Positions 9,466 to 19,668 of a stretch of DNA of 64,000 nt are shown one piece after another; position 1 is the stretch's first letter; each line of letters starts with the position of its first letter. Source of the stretch: Adiantum capillus-veneris (taxonomy: Eukaryota; Streptophyta; Polypodiopsida; Polypodiales; Pteridaceae). The position numbers and the translations under genes were made by a program. The notes under the pieces were generated by a model. It saw only the letters and a program-made list of their open reading frames with translations, was not told where the DNA came from and ran no database searches. Location: positions 147,661,140 through 147,725,139 of the forward strand of contig CM043955.1 in assembly GCA_014529385.2 (NCBI GenBank), given 5' to 3'.

Positions 9466-11195
9466 TGGGGAACACACCCGACACACAAACAACTGTCCCT
9501 ATATAGCTCAGAGTATTCACGGCACCCCTGTCCTCTCGAAAACACCTTCAAAACAAACGATTCACACTAGCAAGGCCTTGCCTGCGCTTCGCCCAACGCA
9601 CAAACACTCTGCACAGTTGCTAGAGAGCGATCACGCCGATCTTGCCCGCTTCCAGCTCTTCCACATCTCGACACCTCTCTCTCTTTCTCTCTCACACACA
9701 CACGGGGCCCGGGGGACGCACACGCTCACACACACCGGCACCACACACCCTGGAGACGAGCAAAGAAGAAAGGGGGGAAGGGGGGAAAGACGACGCCAAA
9801 ATCGACAATGACAGCTTCTCCTTCAAACCAAAAACCATGTACAAACTCCATGAACCGTGCTCGAGGCTACACCATGGCCATCGCCGCTTCATACAGAGGG
9901 GAACGCACCTCCCTCGACAAACTGAATCCGTCAGCACACACCTCGACGGGAAAATTCACCTCTGGCTTCACTTCGGCTGCATCTCCGCGTCTTGGTAGCC
10001 CTCGCTGGCTCCTTCTTCTGCAAGACCCTTGCTCTTTTGAGGCGCTTCACGGCAATCCACAATCTTGTGCGGCTCGACTCCTCGAGCACACGCAAAAAAA
10101 AACCCTGTCTCCTCCTCTTCCTCCCAAGCAAGAAGGGAAAAAACCCCTCCTATCCTCGAAAAAAAAATGTCGCCCCTTCTTTTCTTCACTTTCCCCTTTT
10201 TTCTTTCAGGCAAAGTAACTTTTTTTTAGCAATCGCGCCTGGCGCCACTGCCTCTTTGACTGCCTTTTCATACTAAGCCTTGAACTTTTGTTTTCCTTCT
10301 TCCCCCCCCCCTTGAGTCCAGCCACCTTTTTTCCTTTCCTTTTCAATTCACAACCAAAGAGTCCTTGTTTCCCACATGGTCGTTGCTCACTACTCACAAC
10401 ACAACCAAGGCTTGCCATCTGAATTTTCCGACTATGTTGCACGGGAGATCCATTTTCCGGCCCCAAAATCCTCGCACTTCCCCGGCATTCCGTACCATGG
10501 CCTCCGAAAACATGTCCAAAGACGGGGAAAACCACCCGATCCTTTTTCGCCATCACCGCCTGCCAACTTGAACTGGGCCCATCTCCATGTCCATAACTCC
10601 GATCAACGAGCCGCCAATTTTGATGTACTCCCCACATCGCATGCAATTTTTTAGAACACTAGCGAGCTCAAGAAAACTTCTGTGTGCGCGCTTACCAACA
10701 TGGCCCAATGAGCACGTAATTGACCCCCAGCAAATATTCCACAGGCCATAACTTGCACATTTGAGCTCCGAATGGCAAACCGAAAAGACCGGCATGCTCC
10801 ACAGCTTGAGCTTTACATGCGTATCCACTGATCCAATTTTGGCTGCCTGTCTGTATCTGCTCTGTCCGTCGAGATCCGCAAAGTCTTCTAACTTCGGACT
10901 GGCATATCTTTCACACCGTGGCCCCGTTTGACGAGCCGTCTGGATGAGCTTCTAGAGCATCTTGAATACCACATTTCAGGGCACATTTCGCACATCTCGA
11001 AACACGTGACCTATCGTCATCATTATCTCACTTTGGAGGGCCCCCTGTCCTAAAAAACCACTTTAAGCATACGTTTCCGTTGCCACTCTCATGCCTAGGG
11101 TATTCATACCTGCTTTAGCCCTTTGCCGTGCACATGCTAGCACCCTTTGCACTGCATAGCACACTTCCCAATGCATACCAACTTTGGTTGCACCA
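9466..11195 (-). mobile_element. 3' LTR of G4, 1,730 bp
   Basis: Collinear with 13,440-15,164 over its full length. The first about 110 bases differ at roughly nine positions by eye. Minus-strand ends are TGGTGCAACC...TTCCCCA, giving TG/CA termini. The U5 side contains CT/CA-rich runs (about 9675-9735) and purine-rich DNA. Open frames here match shadow frames in the other LTR and are not genes. Confidence 0.85.
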
Positions 11196-11214
11196 TCATT
11201 TCCCACCCCCTTGT
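11196..11214 (-). other. Polypurine tract of G4
   Basis: The minus strand reads CAAGGGGGTGGGAAATGA, directly before the LTR start TGGTGC. Position and composition fit the plus-strand primer. Confidence 0.7.
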
Positions 11215-11459
11215 TGAACATTCATGTTCAACCACAAACAGGCTTATTGCACTAAAAAATTGCCACACCGAAACAAACTCTCTGCACATCACAAAACCAC
11301 CTAACATATGTACAAAACCTGGCATCTGCTACCCGCTGTTCATGCGGGTTGCCCAACCCCCTGCATTATAGGATGGTTACCACCTGGGTCAAACACCTGA
11401 CATTGATCCTGTCCACTCATCTGCAACATGCTCACATAGTGCCACACCAAGGCACCTGG

Positions 11460-13025
11460 TCAACCATCCACATAAGTTGTCCTCGGCATGCTTCCACTGC
11501 TTCCAATGATAGGCATACTGTCCATTTCCAAAAAAACACCACCGAATGCATCACTACTCCCATAAGATAGATCATCATTCACACAAAACATACCATGCCC
11601 TCCCTCCCAACCATGTAAAGCGAGTTCCTCTTCGATCGAATCCTGCACCTGCTCGACAGCCCACTGCACAGCTATGTTTATCAGCATCCCCTTCAACCAC
11701 CATACACAAATTTCCTTTGACAGGTCGAACAAGTCCACACCCTTGGACTTTTCTTCATGTTCAAGAGGACCACTCCGCTTAGCGGGCAACTTTTTCAACA
11801 TTGGCACCCCGATCACCATCACTTCCATACTCACCTCCATACCTGCCTCTGTCGGCACCACCATAGCACCCGGCTTTTGCTCTTCCAAAAAAACTGCCAA
11901 CTGTAGAGGGACAGACCCTCGTATCACTTGCATTCTAGTCAAAGCTTTCCCAACAAGCACCTGTGTCTCTTTATCCAGTTCACCCATCGGGTCATCAAAC
12001 CCCCAATCATCTTCATCTTCAATGCATACCTGGCCAAAACAACCTGTATCCAAGGAACTACTTGTATAATCCATAGGCGATTGCAGCTGCTCTTCCCTTT
12101 GATTAGTATCCGATGCCTCTCCCTTGCCATCTTCTTCAACCTGTTCTTCTTCCTTAGCCACAACAACTCTCTCCTTCTTGGGAAAGCCTTGTATCTGCTG
12201 TACAATCAAAGCACCTTCCATAGCCACCTTGACAAGCATCATCATCAGCATAGTGCTACACAACACCCTCACTTGCATGTCGTCGTTCTCAAGCTCCGAC
12301 ACTCTTCCTTGCTCTTCATTCATAGTGGCAACCACCACATCTTCATGCATATAATAAGGTAAGTTTACCTTTACTAGCACCGGCTCTTCGGATTCTGTTG
12401 CCCAACTCGTATCTCTATCCTCCTCGCTCGTTTCCCAGAAGCTTGAGCTTGTAGCCTCATTATCTTCACCATAGGCCGATTCGGTATCAGCATCATCATC
12501 CTCTAGTTGCTCCACAAAAGCTTGACCATCATCGTGCCCACTTTCATTATCCAACCCCAAGCTCTCGGCACCTACCATTTGGCCACGATCTCTTACCCTT
12601 TCATACAAGCACTCCACGAGAACATGCTCCACCTCTTCAAGTTGCACTGGACACTTATCTGCTAACTCCTCTACACACAAGCTCTCTTTAACAAAAGGCT
12701 CATCTTCACTGACAGGTAATTCCCAAGGAACATAGTCAATCATAGGTCTTACCCTAACAGGCTCCACACTTCGGGTCACTGGCACCATCCTCGACGAGCC
12801 CATAGAACAAATTGCTGCTTCAACATGCACACAACCTGCAGGCTTTAACAAGACTAACTCCAGCTTTCTTTTCATTTTCCTGCTCTTCACCCTGGCAACT
12901 CTGACTGCCTCGGCATAAGTCTTTGGCTCTTCATCATCCACCTTATCTCGAACTCGAGGACACAGGCAAGCTAGGAATTTCTCCAGCTTGAAACCATCTG
13001 CATTGATCACTCCAGTGATAGCCAC
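11460..13025 (-). CDS. G4 521-codon ORF: Gag C-terminus fused to an acidic domain
   Basis: The longest open frame in the window, uninterrupted for 521 codons. Residues about 1-55 are the end of a retrotransposon Gag capsid: LEKFLACLCPRVRDKV, then TYAEAVRVARVKSRKMKRK, a common gypsy gag motif. The rest is unfamiliar and strongly acidic (EQLEDDDADTES, EEEQVEEDGKGE, CIEDEDDWGFDDP), with a short hydrophobic stretch (CSTMLMMMLVKVAM) and a C-terminal part with WWLKGMLINIAVQWAVEQV. No zinc knuckle, protease or polymerase motif is visible. The ATG is simply the first in frame; the true protein would start in the upstream gag (13,363), from which it is separated by a frameshift near 13,060 and a stop near 13,175. 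Confidence 0.65.
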   Translation of the reverse strand: MAITGVINADGFKLEKFLACLCPRVRDKVDDEEPKTYAEAVRVARVKSRKMKRKLELVLLKPAGCVHVEAAICSMGSSRMVPVTRSVEPVRVRPMIDYVPWELPVSEDEPFVKESLCVEELADKCPVQLEEVEHVLVECLYERVRDRGQMVGAESLGLDNESGHDDGQAFVEQLEDDDADTESAYGEDNEATSSSFWETSEEDRDTSWATESEEPVLVKVNLPYYMHEDVVVATMNEEQGRVSELENDDMQVRVLCSTMLMMMLVKVAMEGALIVQQIQGFPKKERVVVAKEEEQVEEDGKGEASDTNQREEQLQSPMDYTSSSLDTGCFGQVCIEDEDDWGFDDPMGELDKETQVLVGKALTRMQVIRGSVPLQLAVFLEEQKPGAMVVPTEAGMEVSMEVMVIGVPMLKKLPAKRSGPLEHEEKSKGVDLFDLSKEICVWWLKGMLINIAVQWAVEQVQDSIEEELALHGWEGGHGMFCVNDDLSYGSSDAFGGVFLEMDSMPIIGSSGSMPRTTYVDG

Positions 13026-13177
13026 TAAATCCTTCCAACTTGCTTCAAAATTTTCGACAAAAGCATCAAAATTTCACTTACTTCTTGCCGCAACCCTTTG
13101 ATTTTTGCATCCGCTTCAGCAGTCGACACCACCTTGCGAAACTTGCAGAGAAACTGCTCTTGGAAGCCAGCCCAATC

Positions 13178-13363
13178 CTACTTATTTGCAGCTTCTAGAC
13201 CATCAAACCAGGCCTTTGCCCTACCTCGCAGCATCAATAGAACTGTCTGCATCTTTTCTTCATCACTCCACATTTGCAATGAGAGCATAAATAACTCAAA
13301 ATCTGCCAGCCACTCATCCGCATCTTCGTCACCATTGAAAATTGGGCCAACACTCTGCCACAT
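13178..13363 (-). pseudogene. G4 Gag capsid N-terminal part
   Basis: The frame from ATG 13,363 reads MWQSVGPIFNGDEDADEW, LADFELFMLSLQMWSDEE, and VLLMLRGRAKAWFDGLE. The F-x-G-x-[ED]-[ED]...W...F pattern and the later L.GRAKAWFD match the retrotransposon gag capsid of Ty3/gypsy elements. It ends at a stop near 13,175; coding homology continues in the same and then another frame into the 521-codon ORF. Confidence 0.8.
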
Positions 13364-13439
13364 TTTTGCTTACAAACGTATCACCAGGGAGCAATCAGTG
13401 TGCTCCTCCGTGGGGGCACTAGAAGTTGGAGAGGGGGAA

Positions 13440-15164
13440 TGGGGAACACACCCGAGACACAAACAACTGCCCCTATATAGCTCAGGGTATTCACAAAACC
13501 CCTGTCCTCTCAAAAACACCTTCAAAAAAAATGATTCACACTAGCAGGGCCTCGCCTGTGCTTTGCCAAACGCACAAACACTCTACACAGTTGCTAGAGA
13601 GCGATCACGCCGATCTTTCCCGCTTCCAGCTCTTCCACATCTCGACACCTCTCTCTCTTTCTCTCTCACACACGCAGGGGGCCCGGGGGACGCACACGCT
13701 CACACACACCGACACCACACACCCTGGAGACGAGCAAAGAAGAAAGGGGGAAAGGGGGGAAAGACGACGCCAAAATCGACAATGACAGCTTCTCCTTCAA
13801 ACCAGAAACCATGTACAAACTCCATGAACCGTGCTCGAGGCTACACCATGGCCATCGCCTCTTCATACAGAGGGGAACACACCTCCCTCAACAAACTGAA
13901 TCCATCGACACACACCTCGACGGGAAAATTCACCTCTGGCTTCACTTCGGCCGCAGCTCCGCGTCTTGGTAGCCCTCGCTGGCTCCTTCTTCTGCAAGAC
14001 CCTCGCTCTTTTGAGCCGCTTCACGGCAATCCACAATCTTGTGCGGCTCGACTCCTCGAGCGCACGCAAAAAAAACCCCTGTCTCCTCCTCTTCCTCCCA
14101 AGCAAGAAGGACAAAAACCCCTCCTGTCCTCGAAAAAAAAAATGTCACCCCTTCTTTTCTTCACTTTCCCCTTTTTTCTTTCTCAAGGCAAAGTAACTTT
14201 TTTTTAGCAATGGCTCCCGGCGCCACTGCCTCTTTGAGTGCCTTTTCCAACTAAGCCTTGAACTTTTGTTTTCCTTCTTCCCCCCCTTGAGTCCAGCCAC
14301 CTTTTTTCCTTTCCTTTTCATTTCACAACCAAAGAGTCCTTGTTTCCCACATGGTCGGTGCTCACTGCTCGTAACACAACCAGGGCTTGCCATCCGAATT
14401 TTCCAACTATGTTGCACGGGAGATCCATTTGCCGCCCCAAAATCCTCGCGCTTCCCCGGCATTCCATACCATGGCCTCCGAAAACATGTCCAAAGACGGG
14501 GAAAACCACCCGATCCTTTTTCGCCATCACCGCCTGCCAACTTGAACTAGGCCCATCTCCATGTCCATAACTCCGATCAGCGAGTCGCCAATTTCGATGG
14601 ACTCCCCACATTGCATGCAATTTTTCAAAACACTAGCGAGCTCAAGAAAACTTCTGTGTGCGCGCTTACCAACGTAGCTCAGTGAGCACGTATCCGACCC
14701 CCGGCAAATATTCCACAGGCCATAACTTGCACATTTGAGCTCCGAATGGCAAACCGAAAAGACCGGCATGCTCCACAGCTTGAGCTTTTACACGCATATC
14801 CACTAATTCCAATTTTGGCCGCCTGTCTGTATCTGCCATGTCCGTCAAGATCCACATAGCCTTCTAACTTCGGACTAGCATATCTTTCACACCGTGGTCT
14901 CATTTGACGAGCCGTCTGGACGAGCTTCTAGAGCATCTTGAATACCACATTTAGGGCACATTTTGCACATCTCGAAACACGTGACCTATCATCATCTCAC
15001 TTTGGAGGCCCCCCTGGCCTAAAAAACCACTTTAACCATACATTTCCGCTGCCACTCTCCTGCCCAGGGTCTTCATACATGCTTTAGCCCTTTGCCATGT
15101 GCATGCTAGCACCCTTTGCACTGCATAGCACACTTCCCAACGCATACCAACTTTGGTTGCACCA
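13440..15164 (-). mobile_element. 5' LTR of G4, 1,725 bp
   Basis: Partner of 9466-11,195 with the same termini. On the minus strand it would hold the promoter for G4 RNA. The sequence after its minus-strand end (13,439 downward) has no clear match to the Met-tRNA primer site, so the primer tRNA is unknown. Confidence 0.85.
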
Positions 15165-15753
15165 ATGTGGGGAACATGGGATCTCCATTTCTTCGATAGG
15201 GTCAGGTAGTCCCTCTGTAAACATTCTTTCCAACAAGAAGTGAGTACGCCCACTTTCCCATGACTTTAAGTCACTTTCTTCTTGGATGACGCTAGGTATG
15301 GCTAAGGGTCTATGGACTTGGTGAGGTTGTTGTTGCGTAGGAAACACTGTGCCTGTAAAACTGAATCTGCCTAGGTGCTGGTTCTAAATCCCTTTGGGTA
15401 TCTTCTACCAAACTCCTTAGTTGCTTGACTTGCTTGATCTCCTCTATAGGGTTTGGGTAAGTTCCTATCTTCTTCTTGGATCCTGGCCATTGTGGCTCAT
15501 GATGATCTTCCTTGTTGGTTTCTTTCTTAGTGGTCATTTTGATCTCCATGGTTTCACCTGAATCAAAATCCTCTTCAACGTCGTTCATATATATGGGGTC
15601 TTCACCAGTCCCTATGTTGATCTTTGAACTGGGGTCTGACTCGATGCTTTTTTTTGCGATCTCTTTCCTTCGTGTTTTCTTCTTTTTCTGAGATTGGGCA
15701 ATCGATGCCATGTCTCTTTCTTCAAAAATATAATCTTGTTTTTGGAGCATCAA
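15084..15753 (-). pseudogene. G3 Gag/protease linker
   Basis: Two overlapping minus-strand frames. 15,753-15,310 carries KKKKTRRKEIAKKS, IGTGEDPIYMNDVEED and EEIKQVKQLRSLVEDT; 15,347-15,175 carries PHQVHRPLAIPSVIQEES and LERMFTEGLPDPIEEME. It is charged and repeat-free. It sits between the G3 zinc knuckles and the G3 protease, from which it is separated by G4. The right end of G4 (15,164) defines where G3 coding resumes; the part of the frame below 15,165 lies in the G4 LTR. Confidence 0.55.
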
Positions 15754-16147
15754 TCATGTGAGTACATTTATTGTTACCACAGGTGTACTTTGTGATGGCT
15801 CATCGGTAACCTCAATCAAGTTTAATGGCGTGATCTTCGGTGCATTTGGATTATTCGGACATTGGGCAATCAAATGATCTATGCCACATCGATTACACGA
15901 GTATCGGCATTATAGACGTGCTCGTTTGATTGGCTGGCATTAGTGTAGCATTTTTTTGTAGCCTAATAGGACACTCGGCCACACGATGTGGACCTCCACA
16001 CTCATAGCATTAAAGAGGTGGTTTCTTGGCAATGTAATTGATATTTTGGCCTCTTGCAGCAAGAGCAGCTACTTGATAGACAGGTTTGACTTGTCCCCAA
16101 TAGTCCTCCATGTAATATTGTAGACTTTCTTCAAGCGCATCAAACCC
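15754..16147 (-). pseudogene. G3 Gag zinc knuckles 3 and 4 (frameshifted)
   Basis: On the minus strand about 16,010-15,960 encodes a degraded C-x2-C-x3-H-x4-C knuckle spread over two frames (ECGGPHRVAEC with its first Cys out of frame). About 15,910-15,870 encodes CNRCGIDHLIAQC in another frame. Together with the two knuckles at 16,148-16,885 this gives a Gag with four Cys-rich fingers. Confidence 0.6.
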
Positions 16148-16885
16148 TTAGGCAATATTAAGGTCTATAGCTTCCTCACATCCTTCTAAACAAGCAATAG
16201 ATGACTCACAACCCACTTGATTCACAGACGTGATTCTCGGATGTGGTGGTTGCAGTCCTAGCACTCGAGGTGGTAAGGGTGTTTTTTTAACAACATTTTG
16301 GGCCCTAGGGACCATGTGTTGTGACGTTTGTTCAAGAGGTGCTGTCAGCATCAATGCAAGTACTCGAGATGTGTCTGTCCATGCTAAGGTTGGTCTATTG
16401 ACCATCGCACGCTTAAATACTATGCAATCCTTAGCTTGATGACAATACCTCCCACAGGCATTGCAATTCCCATTGAATTTTACTCTAAAAGTAGGGCATT
16501 CACTGGTACTATACGGACCAGAGCATACTGAGCACCATTGTTGCTCCCTTCTTGGATACATATGATTGTTTTGCGGAGCACGACTGTCTCTAAGACTCTC
16601 TTGAACGGCCTTGGTGAGATTTTCTAATGTCATATCAGATATCTTTGGCTCCTTAGCAATAGGCTTTAGGGTCATTGGTTGATGCCCCGATGCTTGCGAT
16701 CTAGTAGATTCAGGCTCAATAGACACTCTTTCTCCTTGAATCATTAAATTATCCTCCAATTGGATCGCATTGGTGGTGAATGCTTCCCAAGTGGTGATAC
16801 CTCTAATGACTAAGCCATTGTAGATAACCTCATGTCGTAATCCCCTAATGAATCTACCAAGCAATTGATTATTAGAAGCACTCAT
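16148..16885 (-). pseudogene. G3 Gag, C-terminal capsid and zinc knuckles 1 and 2
   Basis: Open for about 245 codons. It starts NQLLGRFIRGLRHEVIYN, the end of a retrotransposon gag capsid, then a linker, CSVCSGPYSTSEC (a knuckle with Tyr where His is expected) and CNACGRYCHQAKDC (a canonical C-X2-C-X4-H-X4-C). Role: RNA binding and particle assembly. The continuation is interrupted at 16,148. The ATG at 16,885 is only the first Met of the open stretch; capsid coding comes from upstream. Confidence 0.8.
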
Positions 16886-18092
16886 TTGGATTACAACAAG
16901 AATTTAAATGCTTCAAGCGACTAATAAAGTCTCTCATTGACTCTCCTTCCTCTCGCTGGGCTTTCTAGAGTTGAGAGGCTACACCCCAAAGCACTCCCTC
17001 TTGTATGTATTCTTTCAAGAACAATCCCCTAAGAGTAGGGTAAATTGTTTTTTCTTCCACCCTTAGGGTTTAATACCAATCCCCAGCCTTCCCACTCAAG
17101 ATTAGGCTTAAAGCATTACTCTTATGTAGGTCATTGTGTTCTCCTAGAGAATCACATATTTGTTCAAACACTTCGATATGCTTTCTCACATCCCCGTCTC
17201 CACTAAATTTTTGTGTCAGTTTGGCTATTTGTACTGTCTTACTTATAGGCTCTCTATCAGACGTGTTACGCATATTCTCAGCAATGGATCGACCGGTAGC
17301 TTGAGCAAATGTTGCCAAGTCACCTAAGTGAGCAGGCACCGTGGGTGAAGGCGCTCCAGAGACTACATGTGTAATAGGTATTGGCATTGGGCTTGGCATA
17401 TAGCAAGCCCTTCGGTTCCAAGTTTGGTACGGTGTTGTGCCATGTGGTGGCCCAAAGTTCATATGCATGGCCCTAGACGTAGCAGACGTCGGATGTGACA
17501 TGCTAATGCTAGTCAGTATGGTCCCATGAATATAAGAGCTTGGGTGTGGTGGTTGTGGAGCATAGGTTGTTGAAACAATGGGAGGAACTAGGGTAGGAAC
17601 TACATGAGTATGAGGACCCATAGGTGTATACGATTGGTACACACTTGTGGGTATTGTTGCAGGCATTGAGCTACCATGTAGTGGTGCTTTATTAACAAAT
17701 GAGGTCCATAGCATGTTTCTTGGCATGCCCATCATTGGGGTATGCATGGTAGCCGTGGTGTCATCAAGGGAAAGATGAGCTAGACTTGGAAAGGTAAAGC
17801 TATCACTTGTGGTCTTAGATTGCACTGAGACCCTTGGCAAAACAACATATGGAGGATCCATAAGACTTACCAAAGAAGTCTCCATTTGCGATAAGGTTGG
17901 TTGTTTAGCCTTCCATGTATCCAAGAATCTCATGAGACCCGTTGAAGGCATGTGGATCCCCTTGTTCTGTCTCTCTAGCTCAATAACCCTATGGATGATC
18001 TCACAAACTCCTTGTTGTTGATCCTCTACACTAGCAGCACCCGTTGTGGATTGTAAGACATCTAACCAACCCTCGTGATAGGTGTGACCCAC
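16886..18092 (-). pseudogene. G3 Gag, central part with retrotransposon-gag capsid
   Basis: 18,092-17,070 is open for 340 codons: a Pro/Met/His-rich region (TPMMGMPRNM, PPHPSSYIHG), then KFSGDGDVRKHIEVFEQI and SNALSLILSGKAGDWY, clear retrotransposon gag capsid motifs. After a stop, 17,069-16,886 continues with a second frame including QREEGESMRDFISRLKHL, the next capsid helix block. The long Pro-rich N-terminal half is typical of linkers in large gypsy gags. Confidence 0.8.
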
Positions 18093-18251
18093 GTGATAGG
18101 TGTGACCTGTGTATAGGTCAGTTAGAGTTTTAGTTTGTAGTTCGTACTCCCAGTTCTCATTTAGGAATGCTCCATCTAGGATTGAGGTGTTATGGATGTC
18201 CTTTGAATTAGATGCAATGTGGCTCTCTATGGGTTGACCCTTAGTGGTCGC

Positions 18252-18620
18252 TTATTCAAGAGCACTTGATTGCTCTCCTAACAAGGATATTGACATAGGG
18301 GCTTTTGCTTTTAATTGTCTTTGTTGCTCCGCCTTGCGTAAGCTCTCGACTTCCTTTTCCCTAGCCGTAATGATATATCGCTCAACCTCTTGCACTTCGG
18401 CAAGGCTTTTACCATCGGGTAATATAACCTCGGAGGGGAATAGCTCTGAAGAGTCAGAGGGTGCAGTGAATGGAGTATTCACGTGCACACTCTCCAAGAG
18501 CATGGGATCTACGTTGGTCATGAATGGCAAATTTACTTTCCCACCCCCCTCATTTACATCGTTAGCTCCATGTTCGGAGCGCGTGGCTCTACTAAAGGTT
18601 TCCTTCAAGCGGCTAAGCAC
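18252..18620 (-). pseudogene. G3 Gag N-terminal segment
   Basis: A frame of 122 codons: MLSRLKETFSRATRSEHG, FPSEVILPDGKSLAEVQE, then a probable coiled coil (AREKEVESLRKAEQQRQLK). It lies upstream of the capsid in the same element. The start is the first ATG after the leader and is plausible but unproven; the gap to 18,092 contains stops. Confidence 0.5.
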
Positions 18621-18659
18621 CCTCGGCCCATGGCATGCGTGTCTTAGCTTGAGCTATTA

Positions 18660-19215
18660 GGATTAGGCATTGAGTAACCCTCCATGATGTCGTAGTTAGA
18701 GGAAGAGTCACTAGACGCAATATGCGGGTCCTAAGTGGTACTACCTTGGGTTCCCGCTGAGGGCCCCGAACCTAAGGTAGGTGGGTATTGAGAACTCGTG
18801 TAAGTCAAAATTCTTGCTAGTTGCTCGGCCTCTAGCACACAAACAGAGCGCAGATGCATGTGCCTTTGGCACCTTGCAAGAGTCGACAAATACCCTCGAA
18901 GGTTAACCACTTGATTTTTTGGTCGTTTTGCACCTTGTTTTCACTCGTTTTTTTATGTTTTTTTATGTCTTTTTACAATTGGTTTTTCGATTAGAGCATG
19001 TAATAGCTCGAAACAAGAGTATCGCTTAGGGGGTCATGGTGTGCTTTACAGCACAGTCTTCGGTTACCCAAAGCTCTGTTGGTCCTCAAAAGGTCAATTT
19101 TTACTTAAGCGTGAGGCTAAAATAAGTAATTCTAAAGGGTGACTGAGGCTTGAGCCTAAGCGTGGGCTTGGGCTTGGACCTTGGGAATTTTCCCATCCCG
19201 GTCCTACCTTTATAT
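18660..19215 (-). other. G3 5' leader
   Basis: Between the 5' LTR and gag. T-rich in the middle (18,915-18,985). No recognisable tRNA primer site was found next to the LTR (minus-strand sequence after the LTR end is TATAAAGGTAGGACCGGG), so the priming tRNA is unknown. Confidence 0.5.
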
Positions 19216-19668
19216 GAGCTCACCCATTCACACTTGAACACCCATGCTTAGCCAACTAACCCCTTGAATGTTCCAGTTAGAGTGCGCCTCTCATCGGCGA
19301 TCACTCTTACCCTTTTCCTATTGGCCCGACAAGCCCGGTCCCTGACTCAAATAATGTAATGTCCGTGGATGTTTACTGGGCCGACGCCTATTTGCCAAGG
19401 TTAGTACCAAGCGATAGGGAGCGTTGGGCAGTCCCCAAGCTTCCTATTTGCTCATTGTTAACTTCACTGTCACATGTAATGTCTTTGAGACCAAGGTCAG
19501 CACCAAGCGATAGGGAGCGTTGGGCAGTCTCCAAACCTCCCATTTGCCCAGTATCAACTCAACTACCTCCTGTAATGACTTTAACACCAATCGATAGGGA
19601 GAGTTGGGCAGTCCCCAAGCCTCCTATTTGCCCAATGCTAACTCCACTGTCTGACTTGTTGATTAACA
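19216..19668 (-). mobile_element. 5' LTR of G3, about 453 bp
   Basis: Collinear with 5862-6409. On the minus strand it starts TGTTAATCAACAAGTCAG. It contains only three tandem units (starts at about 19,356, 19,475 and 19,571) against four in the other LTR, and the third lacks some 13 bases. The length difference is thus mostly one 96-bp unit. Confidence 0.75.

Larger units (their letters stand above)
9466..15164 (-). mobile_element. LTR retroelement G4, nested in G3
   Basis: Two direct repeats of about 1.73 kb (9466-11,195 and 13,440-15,164), each starting TGGGGAACACACCCG and ending TTGGTTGCACCA on the plus strand, flank a 2.24-kb internal region with gag-type coding on the minus strand. A polypurine tract precedes the 3' LTR. 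GGGAA lies at 9461-9465 and again at 15,170-15,174, five bases beyond the right LTR end: a likely target duplication with a small offset. Joining the G3 flanks across the insert gives an open reading, supporting insertion into an existing G3. No pol is present. Confidence 0.8.
5862..19668 (-). mobile_element. Non-autonomous gypsy-like element G3 (interrupted by G4)
   Basis: Bounded by similar LTRs at about 5862-6409 and 19,216-19,668. Minus-strand content in order: 5' LTR, leader (19,215-18,660), a long gag (18,620 to about 15,750), an acidic linker (15,753-15,084), protease (9,427-8,800), and an unusual WxPK-repeat ORF (8,430-7,822). Then follow about 1.4 kb without coding signal, a polypurine tract (6410-6426) and the 3' LTR. 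No RT, RNase H or integrase is visible, so it would need proteins from another gypsy element. Removing G4 (9,466-15,164) leaves about 8.1 kb. It sits in the gag of G2. Confidence 0.7.

Noticed and set aside
9431-10654. Several plus- and minus-strand open frames of 80-146 codons
   Set aside because: They recur at the same places in the second G4 LTR (13,426-14,620), carry no motif, and conflict with each other in frame; they are chance frames in a long LTR.
11674-12362. Plus-strand frames opposite the G4 ORF
   Set aside because: Ser/Thr/His-rich mirror translations of the acidic minus-strand ORF; no independent evidence.
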